A stretch of 64,000 nucleotides of DNA, from assembly GCF_004346265.1 (NCBI RefSeq), contig NZ_SMAP01000007.1:62001-126000 (forward strand), read 5' to 3'. The translations under genes were made by a program, and so were the position numbers. Source of the DNA: Thermomonas haemolytica. Its GTDB lineage: Bacteria; Pseudomonadota; Gammaproteobacteria; Xanthomonadales; Xanthomonadaceae. The notes below the pieces were generated by a model. The model saw nothing but the letters and a program-made list of their open reading frames with translations, did not search any database and was not told the origin of the DNA. Shown here piece after piece: positions 57,260 through 64,000 of this stretch (position 1 is its first letter; every line of letters begins with the position of its first letter).

Positions 57260-57625
57260 TCATTCCTCGCTGCCGATGACGGTATCGATCAGCATGCCCA
57301 CGGTGCAGTGCGCCTCGTTGGGATGGCGCAGCGGGGTGTCCGGGTCGATGGTGTAGCGGTTGCGGCGGCCGTCGCGCTCGCGCAGCAGCGCGCCGGACTC
57401 CTCGAGGTCGGCCACGATCCGCTGTACCGCGCGCTCGGTGATGCCGACCCGGGCCGCCACTTCGCGCAGCAGCATGTCCGGCTCGCGCGCCAGGCAGAAC
57501 AGCACGTGGCCGTGGTTGCTGAAGTAGGTCCAGTCCGGCACCGCCGCCGGCGCGGCCGCGGCCGGCGCGCGGGTGGATGCGGCCTGCTTGACAGCCGGCC
57601 GGGATTGCCCCTTAATATGCGACAT
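57260..57625 (-). CDS. Winged-helix (MarR-like) transcriptional regulator
   Basis: A 121-residue protein with a Lys/Ala-rich N-terminal extension and a winged helix-turn-helix (MLLREVAARVGITERAVQRI, then ADLEESGALLRERDGRRNRY). It ends with a short tail (IDTVIGSEE). The start is unclear: ATG 57625 is used, ATG 57643 would add six residues; neither has a ribosome-binding site. It is divergent from isocitrate dehydrogenase with only 20-37 bases between start codons, so the promoters overlap and it may control icd. Confidence 0.8.
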   Translation of the reverse strand: MSHIKGQSRPAVKQAASTRAPAAAAPAAVPDWTYFSNHGHVLFCLAREPDMLLREVAARVGITERAVQRIVADLEESGALLRERDGRRNRYTIDPDTPLRHPNEAHCTVGMLIDTVIGSEE

Positions 57626-57662
57626 GTGTTTCGTGTTTTTCATAACGTGAATAGGAGAACGC

Positions 57663-59156
57663 ATGAACGCCCAGCTGTCACCCGCCCGCACCGCCACCGA
57701 CGCCGCCACCCGCACCATCGCCGTGGCCCACGGCGACGGCATCGGCCCCGAGATCATGGACGCCGTGCTGCATGTCCTGCGCCACGTCGCCCCCAACCTG
57801 CAGCTGCAGCCGGTGACGATGGGCGAGGCCGCCTACCGCAGCGGGCATATGAACGGGATTCTCCCACAGACCTGGGACATCCTGGCCGAGCATCCGGTGC
57901 TGCTGAAGAGCCCGATGACCACCCCGCAAGGCGGCGGCTACAAGAGCATCAATGTCACCCTGCGCAAGACCCTGGGGCTGTTCGCCAACGTGCGCCCGTG
58001 CGTGGCCTATCACCCCTACGTGGACTCGCTGCACCCGGGCATGGACGTGGTGATCGTGCGCGAGAACGAGGAGGATACCTACGGCGGCATCGAGCACCGC
58101 CAGACCGACGAGGTGGTGCAGTGCCTGAAGCTGATCACCCGCCCCGGCTGCGAGCGCATCGTGCGCTACGCGTTCGAGTACGCGTTGGCGCACAGGCGGC
58201 GCAAGGTCACCTGCATGAGCAAGGACAACATCATGAAGATGACCGATGGCCTGTTCCATCGGGTGTTCGACGAGATCGCCGCGGAATACCCGCAGCTGGA
58301 GGCCGAGCACCGCATCATCGACATCGGCGCCGCGCGCATGGCCGCGCGTCCGCGCGAGTTCGACGTGGTGGTGACGCCCAACCTGTACGGCGACATCCTG
58401 TCCGACATCGCCGCCGAGGTGGCCGGCTCGATCGGGCTGGCGCCCTCGGCCAACATCGGCCTGCACGGCGCGATGTTCGAGGCGGTGCACGGCTCGGCCC
58501 CGGATATCGCCGGCAAGAACATCGCCAACCCGTCCGGGCTGTTGCTGGCCAGCGTGCAGATGCTGCTGCACCTGGGTGACACCGCGGCCGCCACCGCCAT
58601 CCACAACGCCTGGCTGCGCACCCTGGAGGACGGCCTGCACACCCGCGACCTGTTCAACGAGCGCACCAGCCGGCGCTGCCTGGGCACCCGCGAGTTCGCC
58701 CACGCGGTGATCGAGCGCCTGGGCCAGGCGCCGCAGCACCTGCCGGCCGCGGATTACCGGCAGGCCCCGCCGGCCGCCCTGCGCCAGCCGCTGGATGCCG
58801 CCCCGCGCAAGCGCCAGGAGAAGCAGCTGGAAGGCGTGGACGTGTTCCTGGACTGGGACGAGGCCGGCCGCGCGCCGGATGCGCTCGCCGCGCGCCTGCA
58901 GGCGGCGCTTCCGGACGGCCTGCGCCTGGCGGTGATCACCAACCGCGGGGTGAAGGTCTGGCCGGACGGTCATCCCGATACCTTCTGCACCGACCACTGG
59001 CGCTGCCGGATCAAGGCGGTGGACGGCCAGCTGGCGCCGCGCCAGGTGCCGGAACTGCTGCTGCGCCTGGTCGAGCACGGCCTGCCGGCGATCAAGACCG
59101 AGAACCTGTACCGCTTCGACGGCCAGCCCGGGTACTCGGTCGCGCAGGGCGAATGA
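57663..59156 (+). CDS. icd: Isocitrate dehydrogenase (Thermus-type, with a C-terminal extra domain)
   Basis: A 497-residue dehydrogenase. The core contains HGDGIGPEIM, the substrate Ser/Asn loop GGGYKSINVTLRKTLGLF with NVRPCVAY, RENEEDTYGGIEHR, the metal Asp in PNLYGDILSDIAAE and GSAPDIAGKNIANP near the cofactor site. After residue 350 there is an extra C-terminal domain (around VDVFLDWDEAGRAPD and NRGVKVWPDGHPDTF), as in the T. thermophilus enzyme. Whether NAD or NADP is used is not decided. AGGAG lies 5 bases before the ATG. It overlaps sua5 by 4 bases. Confidence 0.92.
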   Translation: MNAQLSPARTATDAATRTIAVAHGDGIGPEIMDAVLHVLRHVAPNLQLQPVTMGEAAYRSGHMNGILPQTWDILAEHPVLLKSPMTTPQGGGYKSINVTLRKTLGLFANVRPCVAYHPYVDSLHPGMDVVIVRENEEDTYGGIEHRQTDEVVQCLKLITRPGCERIVRYAFEYALAHRRRKVTCMSKDNIMKMTDGLFHRVFDEIAAEYPQLEAEHRIIDIGAARMAARPREFDVVVTPNLYGDILSDIAAEVAGSIGLAPSANIGLHGAMFEAVHGSAPDIAGKNIANPSGLLLASVQMLLHLGDTAAATAIHNAWLRTLEDGLHTRDLFNERTSRRCLGTREFAHAVIERLGQAPQHLPAADYRQAPPAALRQPLDAAPRKRQEKQLEGVDVFLDWDEAGRAPDALAARLQAALPDGLRLAVITNRGVKVWPDGHPDTFCTDHWRCRIKAVDGQLAPRQVPELLLRLVEHGLPAIKTENLYRFDGQPGYSVAQGE

Positions 59157-60193
59157 GCCCAGCCGATGGCACCATAGCGGGCATGGAATCCCCCCTGCCC
59201 GCCTTTGATCCCGGCAGCGATGCCGATGCCGGGATCACTGCCGCCGCCGCCCTGCTCGCCCAGGGCCGGCTGGTCGGCCTGCCCACCGAAACCGTCTATG
59301 GCCTGGCCGCCGACGCCCGCAATCCCGAGGCCGTACGCGCCATCTTCACGCTCAAGCAGCGCCCTGCGGACCATCCGCTGATCGTGCACATCGGCAGCGT
59401 GGAGGAGTTGCACGCCTGGGCGGCCGCGGTGCCGCCCGCCGCGCTGGCGCTGGCGCGCGCGTTCTGGCCCGGCCCGCTGACTCTGGTGCTGCCGGCCCGG
59501 CCCGACGTGCCGCGCGTGGTCACCGGCGGGCTGGACACCGTGGCCCTGCGGATGCCGGCACACCCCATCGCGCTGGCGCTGCTGCGCCGGTTCGGACGCG
59601 GGGTCGCGGCGCCGTCGGCCAACCGCCACCTGCACGTCAGTCCCACCACCGCCGAGCACGTGCGCGCCGAGTTCGGTGATGCTCTGCCGCTGGTGCTGGA
59701 CGGCGGGCCGTGCACGGTCGGGATCGAATCGACCATCGTGGATGTCAGCACCGATCCCCCGCGCATCCTGCGGCCCGGGCGGATCAGCGCGGCCGAGATC
59801 GCCGCCTGCCTGCAGCGCGACGTGGACCTGCGCCCGGCCGCCGGCACCCGCAGCCCCGGGCTGATGAAGCGCCACTACAGCCCGCGCGCCGCGGTGGTAT
59901 GCGCCCCACCCGCGGCCGTACAGACACAGGTGGAAGCCTGCCTGGCGCGCGGCCTGCGCACCGCGCAGCTTTCGGCCCTGCCACCGGCCGTCGCGCACCC
60001 GGCCTTGCTCTGGCTGGATGCCGGCAACAGCGTGGAGACCCGCATGCAACGGCTGTATGCACTGCTGCGCGAGGCCGACGCCCGCGGCGCCGAGGTCATC
60101 GTGGCCGAACTGCCGGAAGGCGACGGCACTGCCGAAGCCCTGCGCGACCGCCTGCTGCGCGCGGCCGGACAGGGCAGCGTGCCCTCGTCCTAA
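59153..60193 (+). CDS. sua5: L-threonylcarbamoyladenylate synthase (Sua5 type)
   Basis: A 346-residue enzyme that makes threonylcarbamoyl-AMP from Thr, bicarbonate and ATP for the tRNA t6A modification. The YrdC domain has GLPTETVYGLAADARN, KQRPADHPLIVHI, WPGPLTLVLPA and APSANRHLHVSPTTA. The C-terminal Sua5 domain begins near SPGLMKRHYSPRAAVVC. The ATG overlaps the icd stop (ATGA) and is used here; an internal ATG at 59183 is a possible alternative. The partners TsaB, TsaD and TsaE are not in the window. Confidence 0.93.
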   Translation: MSPADGTIAGMESPLPAFDPGSDADAGITAAAALLAQGRLVGLPTETVYGLAADARNPEAVRAIFTLKQRPADHPLIVHIGSVEELHAWAAAVPPAALALARAFWPGPLTLVLPARPDVPRVVTGGLDTVALRMPAHPIALALLRRFGRGVAAPSANRHLHVSPTTAEHVRAEFGDALPLVLDGGPCTVGIESTIVDVSTDPPRILRPGRISAAEIAACLQRDVDLRPAAGTRSPGLMKRHYSPRAAVVCAPPAAVQTQVEACLARGLRTAQLSALPPAVAHPALLWLDAGNSVETRMQRLYALLREADARGAEVIVAELPEGDGTAEALRDRLLRAAGQGSVPSS

Positions 60194-60205
60194 ACGCTCA
60201 CCGAT

Positions 60206-61072
60206 ATGCACGCCCCACCGCTGGACGCGCTGGTCGGACGCACCGCCGTGCTGGCCACCATGCACCACAAGGAACGGGTGATCGCTCCGCTGCTGGGCCG
60301 TTTCCTCGGCCTGCGGGTGCAGGTGCCGCCGGGGTTCGACAGCGACCGCTTCGGTACCTTCAGCCGCGAGATCGCGCGCACCGGCAGCGCGCTGGAGGCG
60401 GCGCGCGCCAAGATCGCCGCCGGCTTCGCGCAGCTGCCGGAAGCGCGCGTGGGGCTGGCCAGCGAGGGCAGCTTCGGCCCGCACCCCGAGCTGCCGTTCG
60501 TCAGCATGGGGCTGGAACTGGTACTGCTGGTCGATCGCGACAGCGGCCTGGAACTGGCCGGCTGGCATGGCGCCCCCGCCCCGTATGCGACCGGCGAGCG
60601 CATCACCGACCTTGCCGGGCTGCGTGAATTCGCCACCCGCGTCGGCTTTCCTGCGCAGGGCCTGATCGTGATGGGCATCGCCGACGGCCAACCGACGCCC
60701 ACGCGCGCACTGTTCAAGCAGCTGGACACCTGGGATGCGCTGGAAGCCCGCGTGAGCACGCTGCTGGCCGAGCATGGCGAAGCCTGGGTGGAAACCGACC
60801 TGCGCGCGCACCGCTGCCCGCACCGGATGCGCCGGATCGCGCGCGCCAGCCTCGCCCTGGTGCGCGCCTGGCGCAGCCGCTGCCCGGCCTGCGGCCAGCC
60901 CGACTTCGTCCCCGGCGAGCCGGTGCGCGGGCTGCCCTGCGCCTGGTGCCTGGCCCCGACCACGCTGGCACGCGGGCATCGCCAGCACTGCCGCCACTGC
61001 GGCCACGAAGCGATCCGCCCGGTGCGGCGGATGCTGGCCGACCCTGCCCACTGCGACCGCTGCAATCCGTAA
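60206..61072 (+). CDS. Conserved hypothetical protein with C-terminal zinc-ribbon cysteines
   Basis: A 288-residue protein without a function I can name. The N-terminal domain has TMHHKERVIAPLLGRFLG, LASEGSFGPHPELPFVSMGL and GFPAQGLIVMG; the C-terminal 80 residues carry CPACGQPDF, CAWCLAPTT, CRHCGHEAIRP and CDRCNP, four CxxC pairs that should bind two zinc ions. It starts 13 bases after sua5, so it is probably part of the icd-sua5 transcript. Two hairpins lie downstream. Confidence 0.8.
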   Translation: MHAPPLDALVGRTAVLATMHHKERVIAPLLGRFLGLRVQVPPGFDSDRFGTFSREIARTGSALEAARAKIAAGFAQLPEARVGLASEGSFGPHPELPFVSMGLELVLLVDRDSGLELAGWHGAPAPYATGERITDLAGLREFATRVGFPAQGLIVMGIADGQPTPTRALFKQLDTWDALEARVSTLLAEHGEAWVETDLRAHRCPHRMRRIARASLALVRAWRSRCPACGQPDFVPGEPVRGLPCAWCLAPTTLARGHRQHCRHCGHEAIRPVRRMLADPAHCDRCNP

Positions 61073-61095
61073 CGTCCCCGCTCTGGAAGCTCTGA

Positions 61096-61239
61096 ACAAC
61101 GCCATCCAGGCGTTGTCCGCCCACGCCGAGTCCGGTACATGCCTGGACTCGGCTCACACGCTTCAATCACTTGCATGATCGATGCGCGGCCGGCCATCCA
61201 TGGCCGGCGGGAACCTCTGAGTTGATCAGAGGTTCCCGC
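61096..61239. promoter_or_regulatory. Four consecutive inverted repeats upstream of the sigma-factor operon
   Basis: Within 144 bases lie four hairpins: ACAACGCC/GGCGTTGT (61096-61116), GCCGAGTCC/GGACTCGGC (61125-61153), GCCGGCCAT/ATGGCCGGC (61189-61208) and a perfect 14-base repeat GCGGGAACCTCTGA/TCAGAGGTTCCCGC (61207-61239) with a 5-base spacer. The first two could end the upstream transcript; the last two lie 20 bases before the sigma-factor ATG and may be operators. None has a T-run. Confidence 0.7.
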
Positions 61240-61259
61240 TGCCGGTGTACGCTAAACCG

Positions 61260-61868
61260 ATGCCGGCACAGCACGCCCCCACCGATGTCGCCGCCGACTG
61301 CACGCAGCCCTTCGACTGCGTGCTCGGCGCCTGGCGGCGGTATGAAGGAGAACTGCGCGGCTTCCTGCGCCAGCGCCTGGACGCGCCCGACCTGGCAGAA
61401 GACTTGCTGCAGGAAGTATTCCTGCGCGCCCTGCGCCAGGGGCAGGGCTTTTGCCGCCTGGAGCAGCCGCGCGCCTGGCTGTTCCAGGTCGCGCGCAATG
61501 CCCTGATCGACCATGCCCGCACCACGCGCCCCCATGCGCCCCTGCCGGAGACCCTGGCGGCTCCCGGCGACGAGGAGCGCCCGCCGGTGGATGCACTGGA
61601 CGCCTGCCTGGGGCGCAATCTGGCGCGCCTGTCCGCCGAAGATCGCGCCATCCTCGAGGCCTGCGACCTGCGCGGCCAGACGGTCAAGGCCTATGCCCAG
61701 CACGCCGGGTTGAGCCTGGCCGCGGCCAAATCCCGGCTCCTGCGCGCCCGCCAGCGCCTGCGCGATGCCCTGGTGCAGCACTGCCAGGTCCAGTTCGATG
61801 CCCAGGGCCGGGTGTGCTGCCACATCCCGCCCGAGGCGCGCGCTTCCGCCCCGTCGGTCGCCCCCTGA
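61260..61868 (+). CDS. SigZ-like ECF sigma factor with a Cys/His C-terminal tail
   Basis: A 202-residue sigma factor. Region 2 has LRGFLRQRLDAPDLAEDLLQ with VFLRALRQG, and region 4 has LSAEDRAILEACDLRGQTVK with YAQHAGLSLAAAKSRLLRAR. The C-terminal tail holds His174, Cys175, Cys186, Cys187 and His188 (HC then CCH), a possible metal or thiol site. It resembles the SigZ group. No anti-sigma factor gene is adjacent. ATG 61260 was used with no clear ribosome-binding site; GTG 61245 is an alternative. It heads the permease-thioredoxin-rhodanese-OsmC series. Confidence 0.87.
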   Translation: MPAQHAPTDVAADCTQPFDCVLGAWRRYEGELRGFLRQRLDAPDLAEDLLQEVFLRALRQGQGFCRLEQPRAWLFQVARNALIDHARTTRPHAPLPETLAAPGDEERPPVDALDACLGRNLARLSAEDRAILEACDLRGQTVKAYAQHAGLSLAAAKSRLLRARQRLRDALVQHCQVQFDAQGRVCCHIPPEARASAPSVAP

Positions 61869-61906
61869 ATCCTTTTCGCCCCTGCTTCGTCTTCTGGTGC
61901 ATGAAG

Positions 61907-61927
61907 CCGGCCGCGACGCGCGGCCGG
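61907..61927 (+). promoter_or_regulatory. Hairpin between the sigma factor and permease genes
   Basis: CCGGCCGCG-acg-CGCGGCCGG, a perfect 9-bp stem with a 3-base loop, lies in the 87-base gap and ends 28 bases before the permease ATG. It may partly separate expression of the sigma factor from the rest. Confidence 0.5.
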
Positions 61928-61955
61928 TCGATCGCTTTCCAGGAGACGAGCCCCG

Positions 61956-63008
61956 ATGCATGCCACCGTTGCCCCGACCCCGACCCTGCGCTGGCCGCAG
62001 CGCCATCCGCGCCTGTTCCTGGCCGGTGGGGCGCTGCTGTGGTGGGCGCTGTACCGCATCCTCGAACCACTCTCGGAAACCGTGGTGGGGTGGCTGCCGG
62101 TCGCGCGCGATAGCCACCTCGGCAGCGCGCTGCAGTTTTTCTTCTACGACACCCCGAAGGTCCTGCTGCTCCTGACCGGGATCGTGTTCCTGATGGGCAT
62201 GGTCAACAGCTATTTCACCCCGGAGCGCACCCGCGCGCTGCTGGCCGGGCGGCGGGAAGGCATCGGCAACGTGATGGCCGCAAGCCTGGGCATCGTGACG
62301 CCGTTCTGCTCGTGCTCGGCGGTGCCGCTGTTCATCGGCTTCGTGCAGGCGGGCATCCCGCTGGGGGTGACCTTCTCGTTCCTGATCGCAGCGCCAATGG
62401 TCAACGAAGTGGCGCTGACCCTGCTGTTCGGCCTCTTCGGCTGGAAGATCGCGGCGCTGTACCTGGGGCTGGGCCTGGCGGTGGCGATCGTCGCCGGCTG
62501 GGTGATCGGCCGGCTGAAGATGGAAGCGCATCTGGAGGACTGGGTCCGCGAGATGCCGCGCGTGAGTGCCGCCGTCACCGACACCGGCATGTCCTTGGGC
62601 GAGCGCCTGCACGCCGGCTTTGCCAGCGTGCGCGAAATCGTCGGCAAGGTCTGGCCCTACATCCTGGCCGGCATCGCCATCGGCGCCGGCATCCACGGCT
62701 ATGTGCCGGAGAACCTGATGGCCTCGATCATGGGCCGCGATGCCTGGTGGGCGGTGCCGCTGGCGGTGCTGATCGGGGTGCCGATGTACACCAATGCCGC
62801 CGGGGTGATCCCGATCGTGCAGGCGCTGCTGGCCAAGGGCGCCGCGCTGGGCACGGTGCTGGCCTTCATGATGAGCGTGATCGCGCTGTCGCTGCCGGAG
62901 ATGGTGATCCTGCGCAAGGTGCTGAAAGTGCGCCTGATCGCGACCTTCGTCGCGGTGGTCACCAGCGGCATCCTGCTGGTCGGCTACGTGTTCAACGCGA
63001 TCCTGTGA
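61956..63008 (+). CDS. Permease of the DUF318/ArsP-like family
   Basis: A 350-residue membrane protein with about eight helices. The family motif TPFCSCSAVPLFIGFVQAG contains the Cys pair thought to bind the substrate, followed by GVTFSFLIAAPMVNEVAL. A second half repeats the fold (WAVPLAVLIGVPMYTNAAGV). The group includes ArsP, which exports trivalent organoarsenicals, and members of unknown substrate. ArsP assignment is tentative. AGGAG is 10 bases before the ATG. It is followed by the mini-thioredoxin gene. Confidence 0.87.
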   Translation: MHATVAPTPTLRWPQRHPRLFLAGGALLWWALYRILEPLSETVVGWLPVARDSHLGSALQFFFYDTPKVLLLLTGIVFLMGMVNSYFTPERTRALLAGRREGIGNVMAASLGIVTPFCSCSAVPLFIGFVQAGIPLGVTFSFLIAAPMVNEVALTLLFGLFGWKIAALYLGLGLAVAIVAGWVIGRLKMEAHLEDWVREMPRVSAAVTDTGMSLGERLHAGFASVREIVGKVWPYILAGIAIGAGIHGYVPENLMASIMGRDAWWAVPLAVLIGVPMYTNAAGVIPIVQALLAKGAALGTVLAFMMSVIALSLPEMVILRKVLKVRLIATFVAVVTSGILLVGYVFNAIL

Positions 63009-63069
63009 GCGCCCATCCCTGCCCCCATCCCCTCCAACCAAGCATCCAACGACGCAAGGAGAATGCACG

Positions 63070-63306
63070 ATGAAAACCGTCAAGGTCCTGGGCACCGGCT
63101 GCGCGAACTGCAAGACCACGGTCGCGCTGATCGAGGACGTGGCCCGCGCCAAAAGCATTCCGGTCACGGTCGAAAAGGTGGAGGACATCCGCCAGATCAT
63201 GGGCTATGGCGTGATGAGCACGCCCGGCGTCGTGGTCGACGGCAAGGTGGTGCATGCCGGCGGAATCCCGGCGCGCGAGCGCATCGAACAGTGGTTGAGC
63301 CAGTAA
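63070..63306 (+). CDS. Small redox-active thioredoxin-fold protein (MTH895-like)
   Basis: A 78-residue thioredoxin-like protein beginning MKTVKVLGTGCANCKTT, with a CANC active site and the cis-Pro segment MSTPGVVVDGKVVHAG. Proteins of this MTH895-like group sit beside DUF318 permeases and are thought to reduce thiols or metalloid bonds. CGCAAGGAGAATGCACG precedes the ATG. It lies between the permease and the Cys-tailed rhodanese, 16 bases from the latter. Confidence 0.9.
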   Translation: MKTVKVLGTGCANCKTTVALIEDVARAKSIPVTVEKVEDIRQIMGYGVMSTPGVVVDGKVVHAGGIPARERIEQWLSQ

Positions 63307-63322
63307 GCACGAGGAGGCCCAC

Positions 63323-63796
63323 ATGAACGACACCTACAAAGAGCTGTCGGAAGTCCCCCAGTTCTGCCCGACCCTGACCCGGCGCAAGCTCGAGGAAGAA
63401 AACGCGCTGCTGGTGGATGTGCGCGAACCGGATGAGGTCGCCGCCTTTGCCTTCGATGTGCCCAGCCAGATGCAAATTCCGCTGAGCGCGCTGCCGCAGC
63501 GCCTGCACGAGCTTCCGCGCGACCGCCTGCTGATCCTGGCCTGCGCGGGCGGCCAGCGCAGCCTGAAGGCCGCATACTTCCTGTCGTATCACGGCTTTTC
63601 CCAGGTCGCCAATCTGGACGGCGGGTTGGAGAAGTGGGCGCGCAAGGACTTTCCCGTCCGCGGCCAGGCCACCGCGTCCTGCTGCGCCGGCGGGGAATGC
63701 TGCGCGCCGTCCACGCAGGATGCCTCCGCAGCGGCTAGCGGCGGATGCTGCACACCTGCTGCGGAACCGGCCGCAGCCTCGCAAAGCTGCTGCTAA
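63323..63796 (+). CDS. Rhodanese-like sulfurtransferase with a tail of four Cys-Cys pairs
   Basis: A 157-residue protein. Residues 20-113 are a rhodanese domain with ALLVDVREPDEVAAFAF and the active-site loop LACAGGQRS (Cys 74). After residue 115 comes a Ala/Ser/Gly-rich tail with paired cysteines at 120-121, 126-127, 142-143 and 156-157 (the protein ends in Cys-Cys). Such a tail could bind As(III), other soft metals, or carry sulfane sulfur. GAGGAGGCCCAC precedes the ATG. It sits between the mini-thioredoxin and the OsmC-like gene. Confidence 0.9.
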   Translation: MNDTYKELSEVPQFCPTLTRRKLEEENALLVDVREPDEVAAFAFDVPSQMQIPLSALPQRLHELPRDRLLILACAGGQRSLKAAYFLSYHGFSQVANLDGGLEKWARKDFPVRGQATASCCAGGECCAPSTQDASAAASGGCCTPAAEPAAASQSCC

Positions 63797-63811
63797 GCCA
63801 CTGAGAACCCC

Positions 63812-64000
63812 ATGGAAACACCGCCGAAAATGACGTTCACGGTCCGCGCCCGCCGGGTGGATGCACACGGCAGCACGGCCCAGTGCAAATCCGCCGAGCT
63901 CGTGCTGGACACCGATCTTGCGGGCCGCAGCGATGCCTTCAACCCGGCCGAGCTGCTGCTGGCCGCGCTGGCGGCCTGCATGCTCAAGGGCATCGAACGG
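63812..64000 (+). CDS. OsmC-family protein, N-terminal part (cut by the window end)
   Basis: The first 63 residues only. The start METPPKMTFTVRARRV leads into the beta strands and the OsmC block AFNPAELLLAALAACMLKGIER, which contains the first active-site cysteine. OsmC/Ohr proteins reduce organic hydroperoxides or handle reactive sulfur species. ATG 63812 is 15 bases after the rhodanese stop; an internal ATG at residue 7 is an alternative. The second cysteine is beyond the window. Confidence 0.82.
   Translation, partial: METPPKMTFTVRARRVDAHGSTAQCKSAELVLDTDLAGRSDAFNPAELLLAALAACMLKGIER

Noticed and set aside
61170-63200. Minus-strand 677-codon frame over the sigma-permease region
   Set aside because: It is His/Gln/Arg/Asp-rich shadow text opposite well-supported plus-strand genes with ribosome-binding sites.

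Overview
The window is a stretch of chromosome from a GC-rich gammaproteobacterium, most likely of the Xanthomonadaceae/Lysobacteraceae (Lysobacter, Luteimonas, Thermomonas or Pseudoxanthomonas type). The reasons are the very high GC content, separate nuoC and nuoD genes, a YbiI-type DksA/TraR protein, several large zinc peptidases, and many genes joined by ATGA, GTGA or TGATG overlaps. The genus is an inference. I see no rRNA, CRISPR array, insertion sequence, phage gene or plasmid function, so this reads as resident chromosome.

Layout. 1-4485: the end of an EAL phosphodiesterase, then a flavoprotein dehydrogenase paired with a ThDP enzyme. 4788-5791 (minus): comEA-hutD. 6022-10443 (plus): an M20 peptidase, mutS and an initiator tRNA. 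10659-25441 (minus): a complete 14-gene nuo operon for respiratory complex I, tightly overlapped, with a good terminator facing the tRNA terminator. 25763-31221: DEAD-box helicase deaD and two HI0933-family flavoproteins on either side of the tRNA hydroxylase trhO. 31226-34854: an M1 peptidase, a secreted repeat protein and YbiI. 35017-37351: a BlaI/BlaR1-like regulator and protease pair behind two overlapping palindromic operators. 37369-43235: a DUF2189 membrane protein, a secreted peroxiredoxin, a DUF2892 protein, an M13 peptidase and a DUF885 lipoprotein.

43269-45829 holds a DUF2975/XRE regulator pair divergent from an ABC exporter, with a direct repeat between them. 45842-54425 is a mixed set: M14 peptidase, cytochrome b561, GGR-like flavoprotein, acyltransferase, methyltransferase, DUF3108 protein, PAS-GGDEF cyclase and small hypotheticals. 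54455-57201 (minus) contains the linked radical-SAM/TIGR03915 DNA-metabolism pair, without the uracil-DNA-glycosylase domain often fused to it. 57260-61072 has a winged-helix regulator divergent from a Thermus-type isocitrate dehydrogenase that overlaps sua5.

The most interesting block is the last, 61096-64000. Four consecutive inverted repeats precede a sigma factor that has no adjacent anti-sigma gene but ends in an H-C / C-C-H tail. It is followed by a TPFCSCS permease, a CxxC mini-thioredoxin, a rhodanese with four Cys-Cys pairs in its tail, and an OsmC-family protein cut off by the window end. I read this as a candidate thiol, metalloid or reactive-sulfur defence operon in which the sigma factor itself may be the sensor. 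That reading is an inference.
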